From Lutibacter sp. B2 (GTDB lineage Bacteria; Bacillota; Clostridia; Peptostreptococcales; Thermotaleaceae): 37,188 bases of DNA. Below the pieces are notes generated by a model. The model did no database searches. It saw only the letters and a list, made by a program, of their open reading frames with translations, and was not told the origin of the DNA. Location of the stretch: positions 1 to 37,188 of the forward strand of contig JADPRS010000033.1 of assembly GCA_015686845.1 (NCBI GenBank), given 5' to 3'. A program made the translations under genes and the position numbers. Below, one piece after another: positions 28,347-36,218 of this stretch; position 1 is the first letter of the stretch, and every line of letters begins with the position of its first letter.

Positions 28347-28383
28347 ATAGCCCTCAAGAGTTTGAAAAAAATGGGAGGAAAAA

Positions 28384-28395
28384 ATGGTTTTTTGA
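28384..28395 (+). other. Three-codon leader ORF before noc
   Basis: GGGAGG (28373-28378) lies five bases before ATG 28384, a better ribosome binding site than that of noc itself, but the frame is ATG GTT TTT TGA. It could be a translated leader peptide affecting noc, or the relic of an earlier noc start. Confidence 0.35.
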
Positions 28396-28439
28396 CGAAT
28401 AGATATATACATTAGAGATATTAGAGGAGAAGATAGATA

Positions 28440-29231
28440 ATGATTAAAGATCAAGGTATGACCGTTCTACAAATTTCTGTGGATGCAATTGCACCTAATC
28501 CCTATCAACCTAGACGAGTGTTTAACAAGTCAAAATTAGAAGAATTAAGTGAATCTATTAAAACATATGGAATTCTTCAGCCTATTAGTGTAAGGAAGAT
28601 CGGCCAAGCGTATTATGAGTTAGTAGCAGGGGAGAGAAGATTAAAAGCTACAAAACTAGCTGGATTAGAAACGATTCCTGCCATTATACAGGATATGACG
28701 GATGAAGATTCTGCTGTATTAGCACTTATAGAAAATTTACAAAGAGAAGATTTAAACTTTTTAGAAGAAGCAATAGCCTATTCTAATCTTATGGAAGATC
28801 ATAAATTTACACAGCAGGATATAGCGGCCAAAGTAGGAAAGAGTCAGTCAACGGTAGCGAATAAGTTAAGAATATTAAAATTACCTGATCAAGTAAAAGA
28901 ATTATTGATAGAAAATAAGCTAACTGAAAGACATGCAAGGGCGTTATTAAAACTTCATGACGAAAAACTACAAGTAATGGTAGTCAATGAGATCATTTCA
29001 AAAGAATTAACGGTTAAGAAGACAGAAGATAGAATAAATCATATTTTGGAAGAATTAGGAAAAGAAAGTAAAAATAGAAGAAAGATTAAGAGTGTATTTA
29101 ATTTTAAGATTTATTTAAATACATTAAAAAATGCATACAATGCAATAAAAGAAACGGGATTAAATGCAGAATATAAGCAGGTAGATAAAGGTGAATATGT
29201 GGAAGTAATTGTAAAAATACCTAAAAGGTAA
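28440..29231 (+). CDS. noc: Nucleoid occlusion protein Noc (ParB/Spo0J family)
   Basis: A 263-residue ParB-fold CTPase. The N-terminal CTP-binding domain shows NPYQPRRVF, YELVAGERRLKA and ALIENLQREDLN. The helix-turn-helix region has GKSQSTVANKLRILKLP and TERHARALLKLHDE, which match Noc and differ from the GKSRSHIANIIRLL and TGGHARAL of the ParB at 30115. Bacillus Noc binds its own sites, spreads, and blocks Z-ring assembly over the nucleoid. Here only about nine residues precede the CTPase core, and in-frame TAG codons at 28422 and 28434 rule out extension, so the membrane-targeting amphipathic helix of Bacillus Noc appears absent. It lies after rsmG and before parA, the usual Noc position. 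Confidence 0.88.
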   Translation: MIKDQGMTVLQISVDAIAPNPYQPRRVFNKSKLEELSESIKTYGILQPISVRKIGQAYYELVAGERRLKATKLAGLETIPAIIQDMTDEDSAVLALIENLQREDLNFLEEAIAYSNLMEDHKFTQQDIAAKVGKSQSTVANKLRILKLPDQVKELLIENKLTERHARALLKLHDEKLQVMVVNEIISKELTVKKTEDRINHILEELGKESKNRRKIKSVFNFKIYLNTLKNAYNAIKETGLNAEYKQVDKGEYVEVIVKIPKR

Positions 29232-29236
29232 TTGTA

Positions 29237-29265
29237 AAGGATGGCATTATTGCCATTCTTTTTTA
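29237..29265 (+). terminator. Intrinsic terminator after noc
   Basis: AAGGATGGCA pairs with TGCCATTCTT (one G-T wobble) around TTAT, and a T-run follows. It separates noc from the parAB operon. Confidence 0.8.
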
Positions 29266-29340
29266 TATGAAATAAGAAGGAATAAAGGATTATTTCACGA
29301 AATTTATAAATATTACAATAAATTCGACGAGGTGATCACT

Positions 29341-30114
29341 ATGGGGAAAGTCATTGCTGTATTTAATCAAAAGGGTGGCGTTGGAAAAACCACAACAAAT
29401 GTAAATTTAAGTGCGTGTATAGCTGCAAAAGGAAAAAAAGTATTGGTTGCAGATATTGATCCACAAGGAAATACAACCAGTGGATTTGGAATAGACAAAA
29501 ATGAATTAGAGGTAAGTATGTATCATTTGCTTATTGGTGAAGCTCATATTGAAGAAACGATTATAGAGACGAAGGTAGAAAATTTATGGTTAATTCCATC
29601 AAGTGTACAATTGGCAGGTGCAGAAATAGAATTATCAACAGTAGAAGAACGTGAAATAATACTTAAAAGAGAAATTGATCGTATAAAAGATCAATATGAT
29701 TACATATTTATAGATTGTCCACCATCTTTAGGGCTTTTAACGATTAATTCATTGACCGCAGTAGATAGTGTTTTGATCCCTATACAATGTGAATATTATG
29801 CACTAGAAGGTGTAAGTCAATTAGTGAATACCATTGAGCTGGTTAGAGCAAATTTAAATCCTAATTTGGAAATTCAAGGGGTTCTACTTAGTATGTTTGA
29901 TGGACGTACCAATTTATCCATACAAGTAGTAGATGAAGTGAAAAAATATTTCAGAGGAAAAGTATATACAACACTTATTCCTAGAAATGTACGTTTAGCT
30001 GAAGCACCTAGTTATGGACTACCCATTATAGATTATGATGCCAAATCCAAGGGAGCAGAGGCATATTGTGATCTTGCAGAAGAATTTTTAGACCTAGAAG
30101 AGGAAGTGATATAG
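29341..30114 (+). CDS. parA: Chromosome partitioning ATPase ParA (Soj)
   Basis: A 257-residue MinD/ParA-family ATPase. The deviant Walker A is QKGGVGKTTTNVNL; Walker A' and B are DIDPQGNTTSGFG and DCPPSLGLLTINSL. Soj drives origin segregation with ParB and regulates DnaA directly in Bacillus, which fits its place beside oriC. I chose ATG 29341 because GAGGTG lies seven bases upstream; a GTG at 29332 is part of that ribosome binding site. The parB start is the next base after the stop. Confidence 0.95.
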   Translation: MGKVIAVFNQKGGVGKTTTNVNLSACIAAKGKKVLVADIDPQGNTTSGFGIDKNELEVSMYHLLIGEAHIEETIIETKVENLWLIPSSVQLAGAEIELSTVEEREIILKREIDRIKDQYDYIFIDCPPSLGLLTINSLTAVDSVLIPIQCEYYALEGVSQLVNTIELVRANLNPNLEIQGVLLSMFDGRTNLSIQVVDEVKKYFRGKVYTTLIPRNVRLAEAPSYGLPIIDYDAKSKGAEAYCDLAEEFLDLEEEVI

Positions 30115-30984
30115 ATGGCAATAGCAAAAAGAGGATTAGGGAAAGGATTAAATGCTTTAATCCCTCAAGGGAAAAATAAGATATACGATAAAAATGAAAA
30201 TAGAGGAGAGATCAATACGATCAATATTCATGAAATCAGGCCAAATCAAGAACAGCCTAGAAAAAAATTTGATACAGAAAAGATTCAAATGCTTGCAGAA
30301 TCTATTAAGACACATGGCGTCATACAACCTATTGTAGTAAGACCTGTTGAAAATGGATATGAGATTATAGCAGGAGAAAGAAGATGGAAAGCTACTCAAA
30401 AGGCAGGTCTTAAAGAAATACCATGTATCATAAAAGATATAGATGAAAGAGAACGTATGGAAATTGCATTAATTGAGAATCTACAAAGGGAGGATTTAAA
30501 TTCTCTTGAGGAAGCAGTGGCATATAAAACACTTATGGATCTATATAATTTAACGCAAGAACAAATATCGAGTATCGTTGGAAAAAGCAGATCACACATA
30601 GCAAATATAATCAGGTTATTACATCTTTCTGAAGATGTTAAAAATATGGTGATCAGTGGGGATATAACAGGAGGACATGCGCGGGCGTTACTTCGAATTA
30701 CAGATGACAAGGTGCAAAAAGAAATAGCGGACAAAATTGTACAACATGAATTATCTGTTAGAGAAACAGAAAAATTGATTGCTGGAATAGTAGAGAATAA
30801 AGAGGTTCCTAAGAAAAAAGAAAAGAATAAAGATCATACACTGATTGATATTGAAGATACGTTAAAACATATTCTAGGAACAAAAGTAAGCATTGTAAAG
30901 AAAAAAAACAAGGGAAAAATCGAGATAGAATATTATAGTGATGATGATTTAGAGAGAATTTTGGAATTCTTACAGAAAAAATGA
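30115..30984 (+). CDS. parB: Chromosome partitioning protein ParB (Spo0J)
   Basis: A 289-residue CTP-dependent DNA clamp that loads at parS and recruits SMC. The N-terminal RGLGKGLNALIP segment stimulates the ParA ATPase. The CTP-binding motifs EIIAGERRWKA and ALIENLQREDLN, and the HTH with GKSRSHIANIIRLL and GGHARALLRI, are all present. The C-terminal dimerisation helix ends DDDLERILEFLQKK. ATG 30115 directly follows the parA stop. A parS site begins at the base after its stop codon. Confidence 0.95.
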   Translation: MAIAKRGLGKGLNALIPQGKNKIYDKNENRGEINTINIHEIRPNQEQPRKKFDTEKIQMLAESIKTHGVIQPIVVRPVENGYEIIAGERRWKATQKAGLKEIPCIIKDIDERERMEIALIENLQREDLNSLEEAVAYKTLMDLYNLTQEQISSIVGKSRSHIANIIRLLHLSEDVKNMVISGDITGGHARALLRITDDKVQKEIADKIVQHELSVRETEKLIAGIVENKEVPKKKEKNKDHTLIDIEDTLKHILGTKVSIVKKKNKGKIEIEYYSDDDLERILEFLQKK

Positions 30985-31000
30985 TGTTTCACGTGAAACC
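30985..31000. promoter_or_regulatory. parS: parS centromere site
   Basis: TGTTTCACGTGAAACC matches the 16-base parS consensus (TGTTTCACGTGAAACA) at 15 positions. It lies between parB and the phzF-like gene, one base after the parB stop region. ParB would load here near the origin. It is the only strong parS I found in the window. Confidence 0.93.
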
Positions 31001-31022
31001 GAAAGCGAAGGAGGAAATACAT

Positions 31023-31934
31023 ATGCAAAAAAAAATATTTCAGGTAGATGCTTTTACAAATGTTCCTTTTGGGGGTAATCCTGCGGGGGTTGTTCCTGAT
31101 GCAAGTGGATTGGATGAAATAATGATGCAAAAGATTGCAAATGAGATGCAAGTATCAGAAACAGCATTTGTATTTCCATGCGAAGAAGAAGGGGTAGATT
31201 TCCACGTAAGATTTTTTACACCAACGCAAGAAGTAGATTTATGTGGACATGCTACCATAGCAACTTTTGTTATACTTGCTAAAACAGGTCAAATAAAAGG
31301 GGATAATGAAATAAAAATAGTAAATCAAAAAACCAAAGCAGGAATACTACCTGTTGAGCTAGCGTTTAAAGATGGGAAAATAAATCGTGTTATGATGACG
31401 CAAGCTAATCCTAAAACTATATTTGAAGTAGAGGATATAGAAGAATTAGCAAAAATAATGGGATTAAAGTCAGAAGATATTGGAATAGATCAGAATTCTA
31501 TTAAACCACAAGCTGTTTCTACAGGACTGCCAGATATCATTTTGCCAGTAAGAAATTTAGAAATTCTTAAGGCTATATCTCCAGATTATGAAGCATTGGC
31601 AGCGTATAGCCGAAGATTTGATGTTATTGGTGTACATGCATTTACTTTAGAATCAGAAGAAGAAAATTCTACTCTTGCATGCAGAAATTTTGCGCCAGCG
31701 GCTGGAATTGATGAAGAAGCAGCTACTGGTACTTCTAATGGAGCGTTAGGGGCTTATCTTATAAATAATGATATACTTCAATTAAATAAAGAAATAATTT
31801 TAATTTGTGAGCAAGGAAGATCTATGAATAGAGATAGTAAGATTGTTGTTAAGCTAGAAGGGAATAAAGCTGATTTTGTTGTTAAGGTTGGCGGAGAAGC
31901 AATTGTTATTTTAGAGGGAAATATATTGATTTAG
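31023..31934 (+). CDS. PhzF family isomerase/epimerase
   Basis: A 303-residue protein with the PhzF fold of two diaminopimelate epimerase-like halves. Characteristic motifs are FQVDAFTNVPFGGNPAGVV, VSETAFV with the catalytic Glu, RFFTPTQEVDLCGHATIA, and CRNFAPAAGIDEEAATGTSNG in the second half. PhzF enzymes isomerise small metabolites; members outside phenazine clusters mostly lack known substrates. I chose ATG 31023 after AAGGAGG; a longer frame beginning at 30981 would translate through parS and overlap parB. It is probably transcribed alone or by read-through from parAB. Confidence 0.9.
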   Translation: MQKKIFQVDAFTNVPFGGNPAGVVPDASGLDEIMMQKIANEMQVSETAFVFPCEEEGVDFHVRFFTPTQEVDLCGHATIATFVILAKTGQIKGDNEIKIVNQKTKAGILPVELAFKDGKINRVMMTQANPKTIFEVEDIEELAKIMGLKSEDIGIDQNSIKPQAVSTGLPDIILPVRNLEILKAISPDYEALAAYSRRFDVIGVHAFTLESEEENSTLACRNFAPAAGIDEEAATGTSNGALGAYLINNDILQLNKEIILICEQGRSMNRDSKIVVKLEGNKADFVVKVGGEAIVILEGNILI

Positions 31935-32000
31935 ATACATTTTAACAAGGAAGTGCATACAATAGTAGAAATGATTTAAAGAATTGAAAGGAAGATAGAG

Positions 32001-33155
32001 ATGATTTATTTAGATAATGCTGCAACAAGCTTTCCGAAGCCAGAAAATGTATATCGTGTTATGGATGATTGTATGAGAAATTATTGTGCAAATCCAGGAA
32101 GAGCAGGGCATAAGATGGCGCTAGATGCAGGAAGAGGTATTCATAAAACACGAGAATTGATTTGTAAATTATTTAATATAGACAATCCAATGCAAATTGT
32201 GTTTACTTCTAATGCAACAGATTCATTGAACTTAGCTATAAAGGGTTCGCTTAAACCAGGAGATCATGTAATTACGACTAGTATGGAACATAATTCTATG
32301 ATTCGACCTATTAAAGAACTGGAGAAGATAGGGGTAAGAAATACAATTGTAATGTGTGATCAACAAGGTAAACTAGATGTAAATAAGATAAGAAAAGCCA
32401 TTAGACGAAATACTAAAATGATTGCAATGACACATGCATCAAATGTTACAGGTACAATTATGCCCATTGAGGAAGTCGGAAAAATTGCAAAAGAAAGAAG
32501 ATTAATATTTTTAGTAGATGCAGCACAAAGTGCAGGCGTATATAAAATAGATGTGGAGCAGATGGGGATAGATTTATTGGCAGTACCAGGACATAAGGGA
32601 TTAATGGGACCACAAGGAACAGGAATTTTATATATCGCAGAGGGTTTGAAATTAAGACAGCTTAAAGAAGGTGGAACTGGAAGTAAATCAGAACTTCTTA
32701 CTCAACCAGATATTATACCGGATAGATATGAGAGTGGTACGCCTAATACACCAGGTATTATAGGGTTAGGAGCAGGAATTGAATTTGTATTAAATGAAGG
32801 AATAGAAAAAATTCAAAAACATGAAAAAGAGCTAACCGCATATATGTTAGAAGAACTTAAAAAGATCGATGAAATTAAAATTTATGGACCTCAAAATGAA
32901 GAGGAACAAGCATCTGTTATTTCTATAAATATAATCGGTGAAGATTCATCAGAAATTAGTTATATACTAGATAAAGAGTTTGATATAGGTGTTCGTTCAG
33001 GACTTCATTGCGCACCACTTGCACATCAAACAGGAGGAACATTAGAACCAGGAACCGTTAGATTTAGTTTAGGATACTTTAACACGAAGGAAGATGTAGA
33101 AAAAGCAATACAGGCACTCAAAAAAATATGTAAAGAAATGGTAAGTGATAAATAG
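32001..33155 (+). CDS. Class V aminotransferase, cysteine desulfurase family (SufS/EF2568-like)
   Basis: A 384-residue PLP enzyme. It begins MIYLDNAATSFPKPENV; FTSNATDSLNLAIKG binds the cofactor phosphate, VDAAQSAGVYKIDV holds the PLP-contacting Asp, and the Schiff-base lysine lies in VPGHKGLMGPQGTGI. A cysteine in RSGLHCAPLAH is placed as the catalytic persulfide Cys. The TTSMEHNSMIRPI segment is typical of the Firmicute family often annotated as cysteine desulfurase family protein. Sulfur acceptor genes (sufU, iscU) are not adjacent, so its role could be Fe-S assembly, thio-modification or selenocysteine metabolism. ATG 32001 follows AAAGGAAG. Confidence 0.9.
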   Translation: MIYLDNAATSFPKPENVYRVMDDCMRNYCANPGRAGHKMALDAGRGIHKTRELICKLFNIDNPMQIVFTSNATDSLNLAIKGSLKPGDHVITTSMEHNSMIRPIKELEKIGVRNTIVMCDQQGKLDVNKIRKAIRRNTKMIAMTHASNVTGTIMPIEEVGKIAKERRLIFLVDAAQSAGVYKIDVEQMGIDLLAVPGHKGLMGPQGTGILYIAEGLKLRQLKEGGTGSKSELLTQPDIIPDRYESGTPNTPGIIGLGAGIEFVLNEGIEKIQKHEKELTAYMLEELKKIDEIKIYGPQNEEEQASVISINIIGEDSSEISYILDKEFDIGVRSGLHCAPLAHQTGGTLEPGTVRFSLGYFNTKEDVEKAIQALKKICKEMVSDK

Positions 33156-33254
33156 TGTGTTTTCTTAAACATGCTATTTATTTTTTTTGCTAGGCATGAG
33201 ATAATAGAATGCACATTAGATAGAGATTAAGAAGTTTTAGAAGGGGTGGATGAA

Positions 33255-33773
33255 GTGAGTCAAATATTTGGATTTATAAAAAATAATATGTCAGCAATCA
33301 TTTTTGGTAGCATGATCTTAAATGGGATTATGGTAATCTTATTATGTGTTCAATCAACGGCAATAACTAAGTTGAAAAAGAAATATAGTGTTTTATCCAA
33401 CAATGTTGAAGGTAAAAACATAGAAGATCTTATAGGAGGATACTATAAAAAAATTGAACAAGTAGATATGAACAATCAACAAATACAAAATCAAGTGAAT
33501 GAGATAGAAAAAAATGTACTTGATTGTGTTCAAAATGTAGGGTTCGTTCAATATGATGCATTTGATGATGTAGGAGGAAAACTAAGTTTTAGTATTGCAC
33601 TACTAGATCAAGAACATAATGGATTCTTGTTAACGAGTATGTACAGTAGAAGTAATCATGTGGTATATGGAAAGCCTATAACAGAAGGTCAATCTGTACA
33701 CAGTCTTTCAGAAGAAGAACAAGAAGCATTAAAAAAAGCGAAGAATAACAAGAATAAAATGGAAAACTTCTAG
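33255..33773 (+). CDS. DUF4446 family protein
   Basis: A 172-residue protein with one N-terminal membrane helix (about 12-32, MSAIIFGSMILNGIMVILL), a coiled-coil segment (about 65-90, KKIEQVDMNNQQIQNQV), and a conserved C-terminal domain with VGFVQYDAFDDVGGKLSFS and HNGFLLTSMYSRSNH. These match the DUF4446 family found near parB and yyaC in Clostridia; its function is unknown. I favour GTG 33255, because AAGGGG at 33241-33246 is eight bases upstream. GTG 33246 overlaps that site. Confidence 0.85.
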   Translation: MSQIFGFIKNNMSAIIFGSMILNGIMVILLCVQSTAITKLKKKYSVLSNNVEGKNIEDLIGGYYKKIEQVDMNNQQIQNQVNEIEKNVLDCVQNVGFVQYDAFDDVGGKLSFSIALLDQEHNGFLLTSMYSRSNHVVYGKPITEGQSVHSLSEEEQEALKKAKNNKNKMENF

Positions 33774-33800
33774 CAATAATAGTGCTAGGAGGTGTTTTAT

Positions 33801-34067
33801 ATGCCAAAGGTTATATCAATACCAAGTAATATTGAAAAGATAGGCAGAGAATTAGATGCAAGAGGATATGAAGTGGTACATGAAAACTATGAAGGACATG
33901 TAGATGCCATGTTATATGACAGTAGTAAAAGTTCATTAGGGTATTTAAGTGACTATAATAATGTAATAGACATGGATAGAGGGGCAAGTGTTATAGATAC
34001 AAAAGATAAAGGTATTGGTCAAATTATTTATGCCATTGAACATAGTACGAAGGAAGACTTATTTTAG
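33801..34067 (+). CDS. YkuS/UPF0180-like small protein
   Basis: An 88-residue soluble protein resembling the YkuS family: an N-terminal helix with NIEKIGRELDARGYEVV, then a strand-loop region (AMLYDSSKSSLGYL), then VIDTKDKGIGQIIYAIE. The family has no known function. I chose ATG 33801 because AGGAGG at 33787-33792 precedes it; the frame can be read from GTG 33792, which is part of that site. It lies between the DUF4446 gene and a bidirectional terminator. Confidence 0.75.
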   Translation: MPKVISIPSNIEKIGRELDARGYEVVHENYEGHVDAMLYDSSKSSLGYLSDYNNVIDMDRGASVIDTKDKGIGQIIYAIEHSTKEDLF

Positions 34068-34074
34068 GGAATAC

Positions 34075-34110
34075 ATATAAAGAGCAATCTAATTAGATTG
34101 CTCTTTATAT
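34075..34110. terminator. Bidirectional terminator, 36-base perfect palindrome
   Basis: Positions 34075-34110 form a perfect palindrome centred between 34092 and 34093 (core GAGCAATCTAATTAGATTGC). It is flanked by A and T runs and serves the convergent YkuS-like and yyaC genes. The yyaC stop codon TAG lies inside it. Confidence 0.88.
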
Positions 34111-34685
34111 GTAGTTTTAGAAAATTTCCATATACTATGTCTAATTCCTTCAGAAATGGTATCGGCTAACTTCATAACTAAACCAAGTCTCGTATTTTGA
34201 AGCACAACATATTCCATAAAACCATATAAGTTTACAATGCCAGTAACATGCATATGTCCAATAGAAGGAAGAACTTTATTTACACCAGTACCAGGTTTTA
34301 AGGGTCCATGATTAACTTTGATATAACCAATATGATCTGATTTTCCTAAACAAGCATCGATTGCGATTATAAAGGGTTTTTTATAAGTAGCGTGAATATA
34401 ATCTATACAATGATGTAAATTTTTTGCATGTACTGGTTTTTCTAAAGTTCCATGTACAAAAAAATTAGAGATGTGTTTAGAATACTTATCTAATTTATAA
34501 CCAACTAAAGGACCAAGTGAATCGCCTGTAGAACGATCTGTTCCAATACAGACGATAACAATTTCTGTGTATTCGTCTGTATGAGCAGCTTCTAGATAAC
34601 TGGTAAAGAGCTTACTGAAAGTATAAAATGCCATTGGGGTATTTATATTGACGGATGAAGTATTATTAGGGGTATGACTGTACAT
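34089..34685 (-). CDS. yyaC: Spore protease YyaC
   Basis: A protein of about 198 residues in the YyaC family, which is related in fold to GPR spore protease and to hydrogenase-maturing proteases. Conserved features are IVIVCIGTDRSTGDSLGPL, the VHGTLEKPVHAKNL segment, PFIIAIDACLG, and the GTGVNKVLPSIGHMHVTGIVN block. It indicates an endospore former. I chose ATG 34685, with AGGAGG ten bases upstream, over ATG 34715, which lies before that site. It is convergent with the YkuS-like gene and divergent from aroE. Confidence 0.9.
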   Translation of the reverse strand: MYSHTPNNTSSVNINTPMAFYTFSKLFTSYLEAAHTDEYTEIVIVCIGTDRSTGDSLGPLVGYKLDKYSKHISNFFVHGTLEKPVHAKNLHHCIDYIHATYKKPFIIAIDACLGKSDHIGYIKVNHGPLKPGTGVNKVLPSIGHMHVTGIVNLYGFMEYVVLQNTRLGLVMKLADTISEGIRHSIWKFSKTTYKEQSN

Positions 34686-34778
34686 AAGGGATATGCCTCC
34701 TATCTCACATAACATAGTAATTACAGTATGTCCTAAATTCAGATATAAAATACATGATAATGGTTCGTCAAATCATTC

Positions 34779-34792
34779 ATTTCCCTGGAAAT
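34779..34792. promoter_or_regulatory. Candidate Noc-binding site
   Basis: ATTTCCCTGGAAAT matches the Bacillus NBS consensus ATTTCCCGGGAAAT at 13 of 14 positions. It lies in the yyaC-aroE intergenic region, about 5.5 kb from noc. A single site could be chance. Noc of this organism is assumed to keep the Bacillus specificity, which its HTH residues support. Confidence 0.5.
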
Positions 34793-34921
34793 AAATAGAT
34801 GAATACTTATAGAATAAAGTTCGACTTTTATATAATATGCACGAATGATATTAATAATACCTAAACCAAATAAAGTCAGACATTAATAATTGGTTCAAAG
34901 AAGGAAAGGAGATGGGAATTA

Positions 34922-35782
34922 ATGAATAATAGAATAAAGGGAAGTACGAAACTATATGCAGTAATTGGAGATCCTATCGAACACAGTTTATCTCCAGAGA
35001 TTCATAATACGGTTTTTGACCATAAAAAAGAAAATAGTATATACATACCCCTTGGAATTAAAGAAGAAGAATTAGAAAAAAACATATATATGCTTAGAAA
35101 TAATTTTTTGGGATTTAATGTGACAAAGCCACATAAACAAAAAATTATGAAGTATATAGATCAATTAGATGATAGAGCAAGAGTATATAATGCAGTAAAT
35201 ACAGTAAAAGTTGTTGATGGAAAACTTATTGGGTATAATACAGATGGATATGGTTTCTCCAAGAGCATAGAGAACGTTCATTTGAAGAAAAAAAGAGCAT
35301 TACTTTTAGGGGCAGGGGGAGCTGCTAGTGTAGTGGCTTATGAAATCCTACAAAAAGGGGCATATATTACAATCGCAAATAGAAATATAGAAAAAGCAAA
35401 GATATTAAAGGAACAGTTATTAGCATACGATTCTTCATTTACGATAGAAGTATCTAAAATAGAAGATTTAAAAGCAGAATACTATTTCATAGTAAATGCA
35501 ACACCCATAGGAATGAACCCAAAATCAGAGGAACTACCTGTATCTTTACATATTATTAAAAATGCATCTGTAGCATATGACTTGATCTATAATCCTAATA
35601 GAACAAAATTCTTAAAAATTGCAGAGGAACATGGATGTAAAATAATAAACGGATTTAGTATGTTATTTTATCAAGCCATAAAAGCACAGGAGATTTGGAA
35701 TGAGAAAATAATAAAAAAAGATATAGAAAGTTCTATATACAAAGAAATAGAACAATACCTTACAATGAAAAAGAGGGGATGA
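34922..35782 (+). CDS. aroE: Shikimate dehydrogenase (NADP+)
   Basis: A 286-residue enzyme that reduces 3-dehydroshikimate to shikimate, step 4 of the chorismate pathway. The substrate domain shows GDPIEHSLSPEIHN and NVTKPHKQK with the catalytic lysine. The nucleotide domain has LLLGAGGAASV and IANRNIEKA, and later NATPIGMNP, YDLIYNPNRTKFL and NGFSMLFYQA. ATG 34922 follows AAGGAG. aroQ begins four bases after its stop, so the three aro genes form an operon. Confidence 0.95.
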   Translation: MNNRIKGSTKLYAVIGDPIEHSLSPEIHNTVFDHKKENSIYIPLGIKEEELEKNIYMLRNNFLGFNVTKPHKQKIMKYIDQLDDRARVYNAVNTVKVVDGKLIGYNTDGYGFSKSIENVHLKKKRALLLGAGGAASVVAYEILQKGAYITIANRNIEKAKILKEQLLAYDSSFTIEVSKIEDLKAEYYFIVNATPIGMNPKSEELPVSLHIIKNASVAYDLIYNPNRTKFLKIAEEHGCKIINGFSMLFYQAIKAQEIWNEKIIKKDIESSIYKEIEQYLTMKKRG

Positions 35783-35786
35783 AAAC

Positions 35787-36218
35787 ATGAAAATATTAGT
35801 GATTCATGGTCCTAATCTTAACTTATTAGGAATCAGGGAAAGACACATATATGGGACGAAGGATATTTCTTTTGTAAATGAATGTATAAAAAAAGAAGCA
35901 GAAAAATTAAAAATAGAGGTAGAGATTTTTCAGTCTAATAGTGAGGGGAGTATTATTGATAAAATACATGAGGCAATGGATGATAAGAATATTATTATTA
36001 TTAATGCTGGCGCATACACACACTATAGTTATGCAATAAGAGATGCCATTGCATCTACGCGTATACCTACCATAGAAGTGCATCTTTCAAATATTCATGC
36101 TAGAGAAGAATTTAGAAGTAAATCTGTCATTGCACCTGTATGCGTAGGACAAATAAGTGGATTTTCATATCATTCATATCTTTTAGCACTAAAAGCAGCA
36201 GCGGAAATTGAATTTTAG
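35787..36218 (+). CDS. aroQ: 3-dehydroquinate dehydratase, type II
   Basis: A 143-residue dodecameric type II dehydroquinase, step 3 of the chorismate pathway. It has the N-terminal IHGPNLNLLGIRERHIYG with the active-site Arg and Tyr, INAGAYTHYSYAIRDA, and VHLSNIHAREEFRSKS with the catalytic His. ATG 35787 is preceded by GAGGGGATG inside the end of aroE. Its stop overlaps the proposed start of the next gene by 11 bases. Confidence 0.95.
   Translation: MKILVIHGPNLNLLGIRERHIYGTKDISFVNECIKKEAEKLKIEVEIFQSNSEGSIIDKIHEAMDDKNIIIINAGAYTHYSYAIRDAIASTRIPTIEVHLSNIHAREEFRSKSVIAPVCVGQISGFSYHSYLLALKAAAEIEF

Noticed and set aside
29293-29308. TTTCACGAAA near 29295 as a second parS
   Set aside because: It lacks the central CACGTG and the full arms of the consensus.
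30981-31022. Longer phzF start overlapping parB
   Set aside because: It would translate through parS and lacks a ribosome binding site; ATG 31023 follows AAGGAGG.
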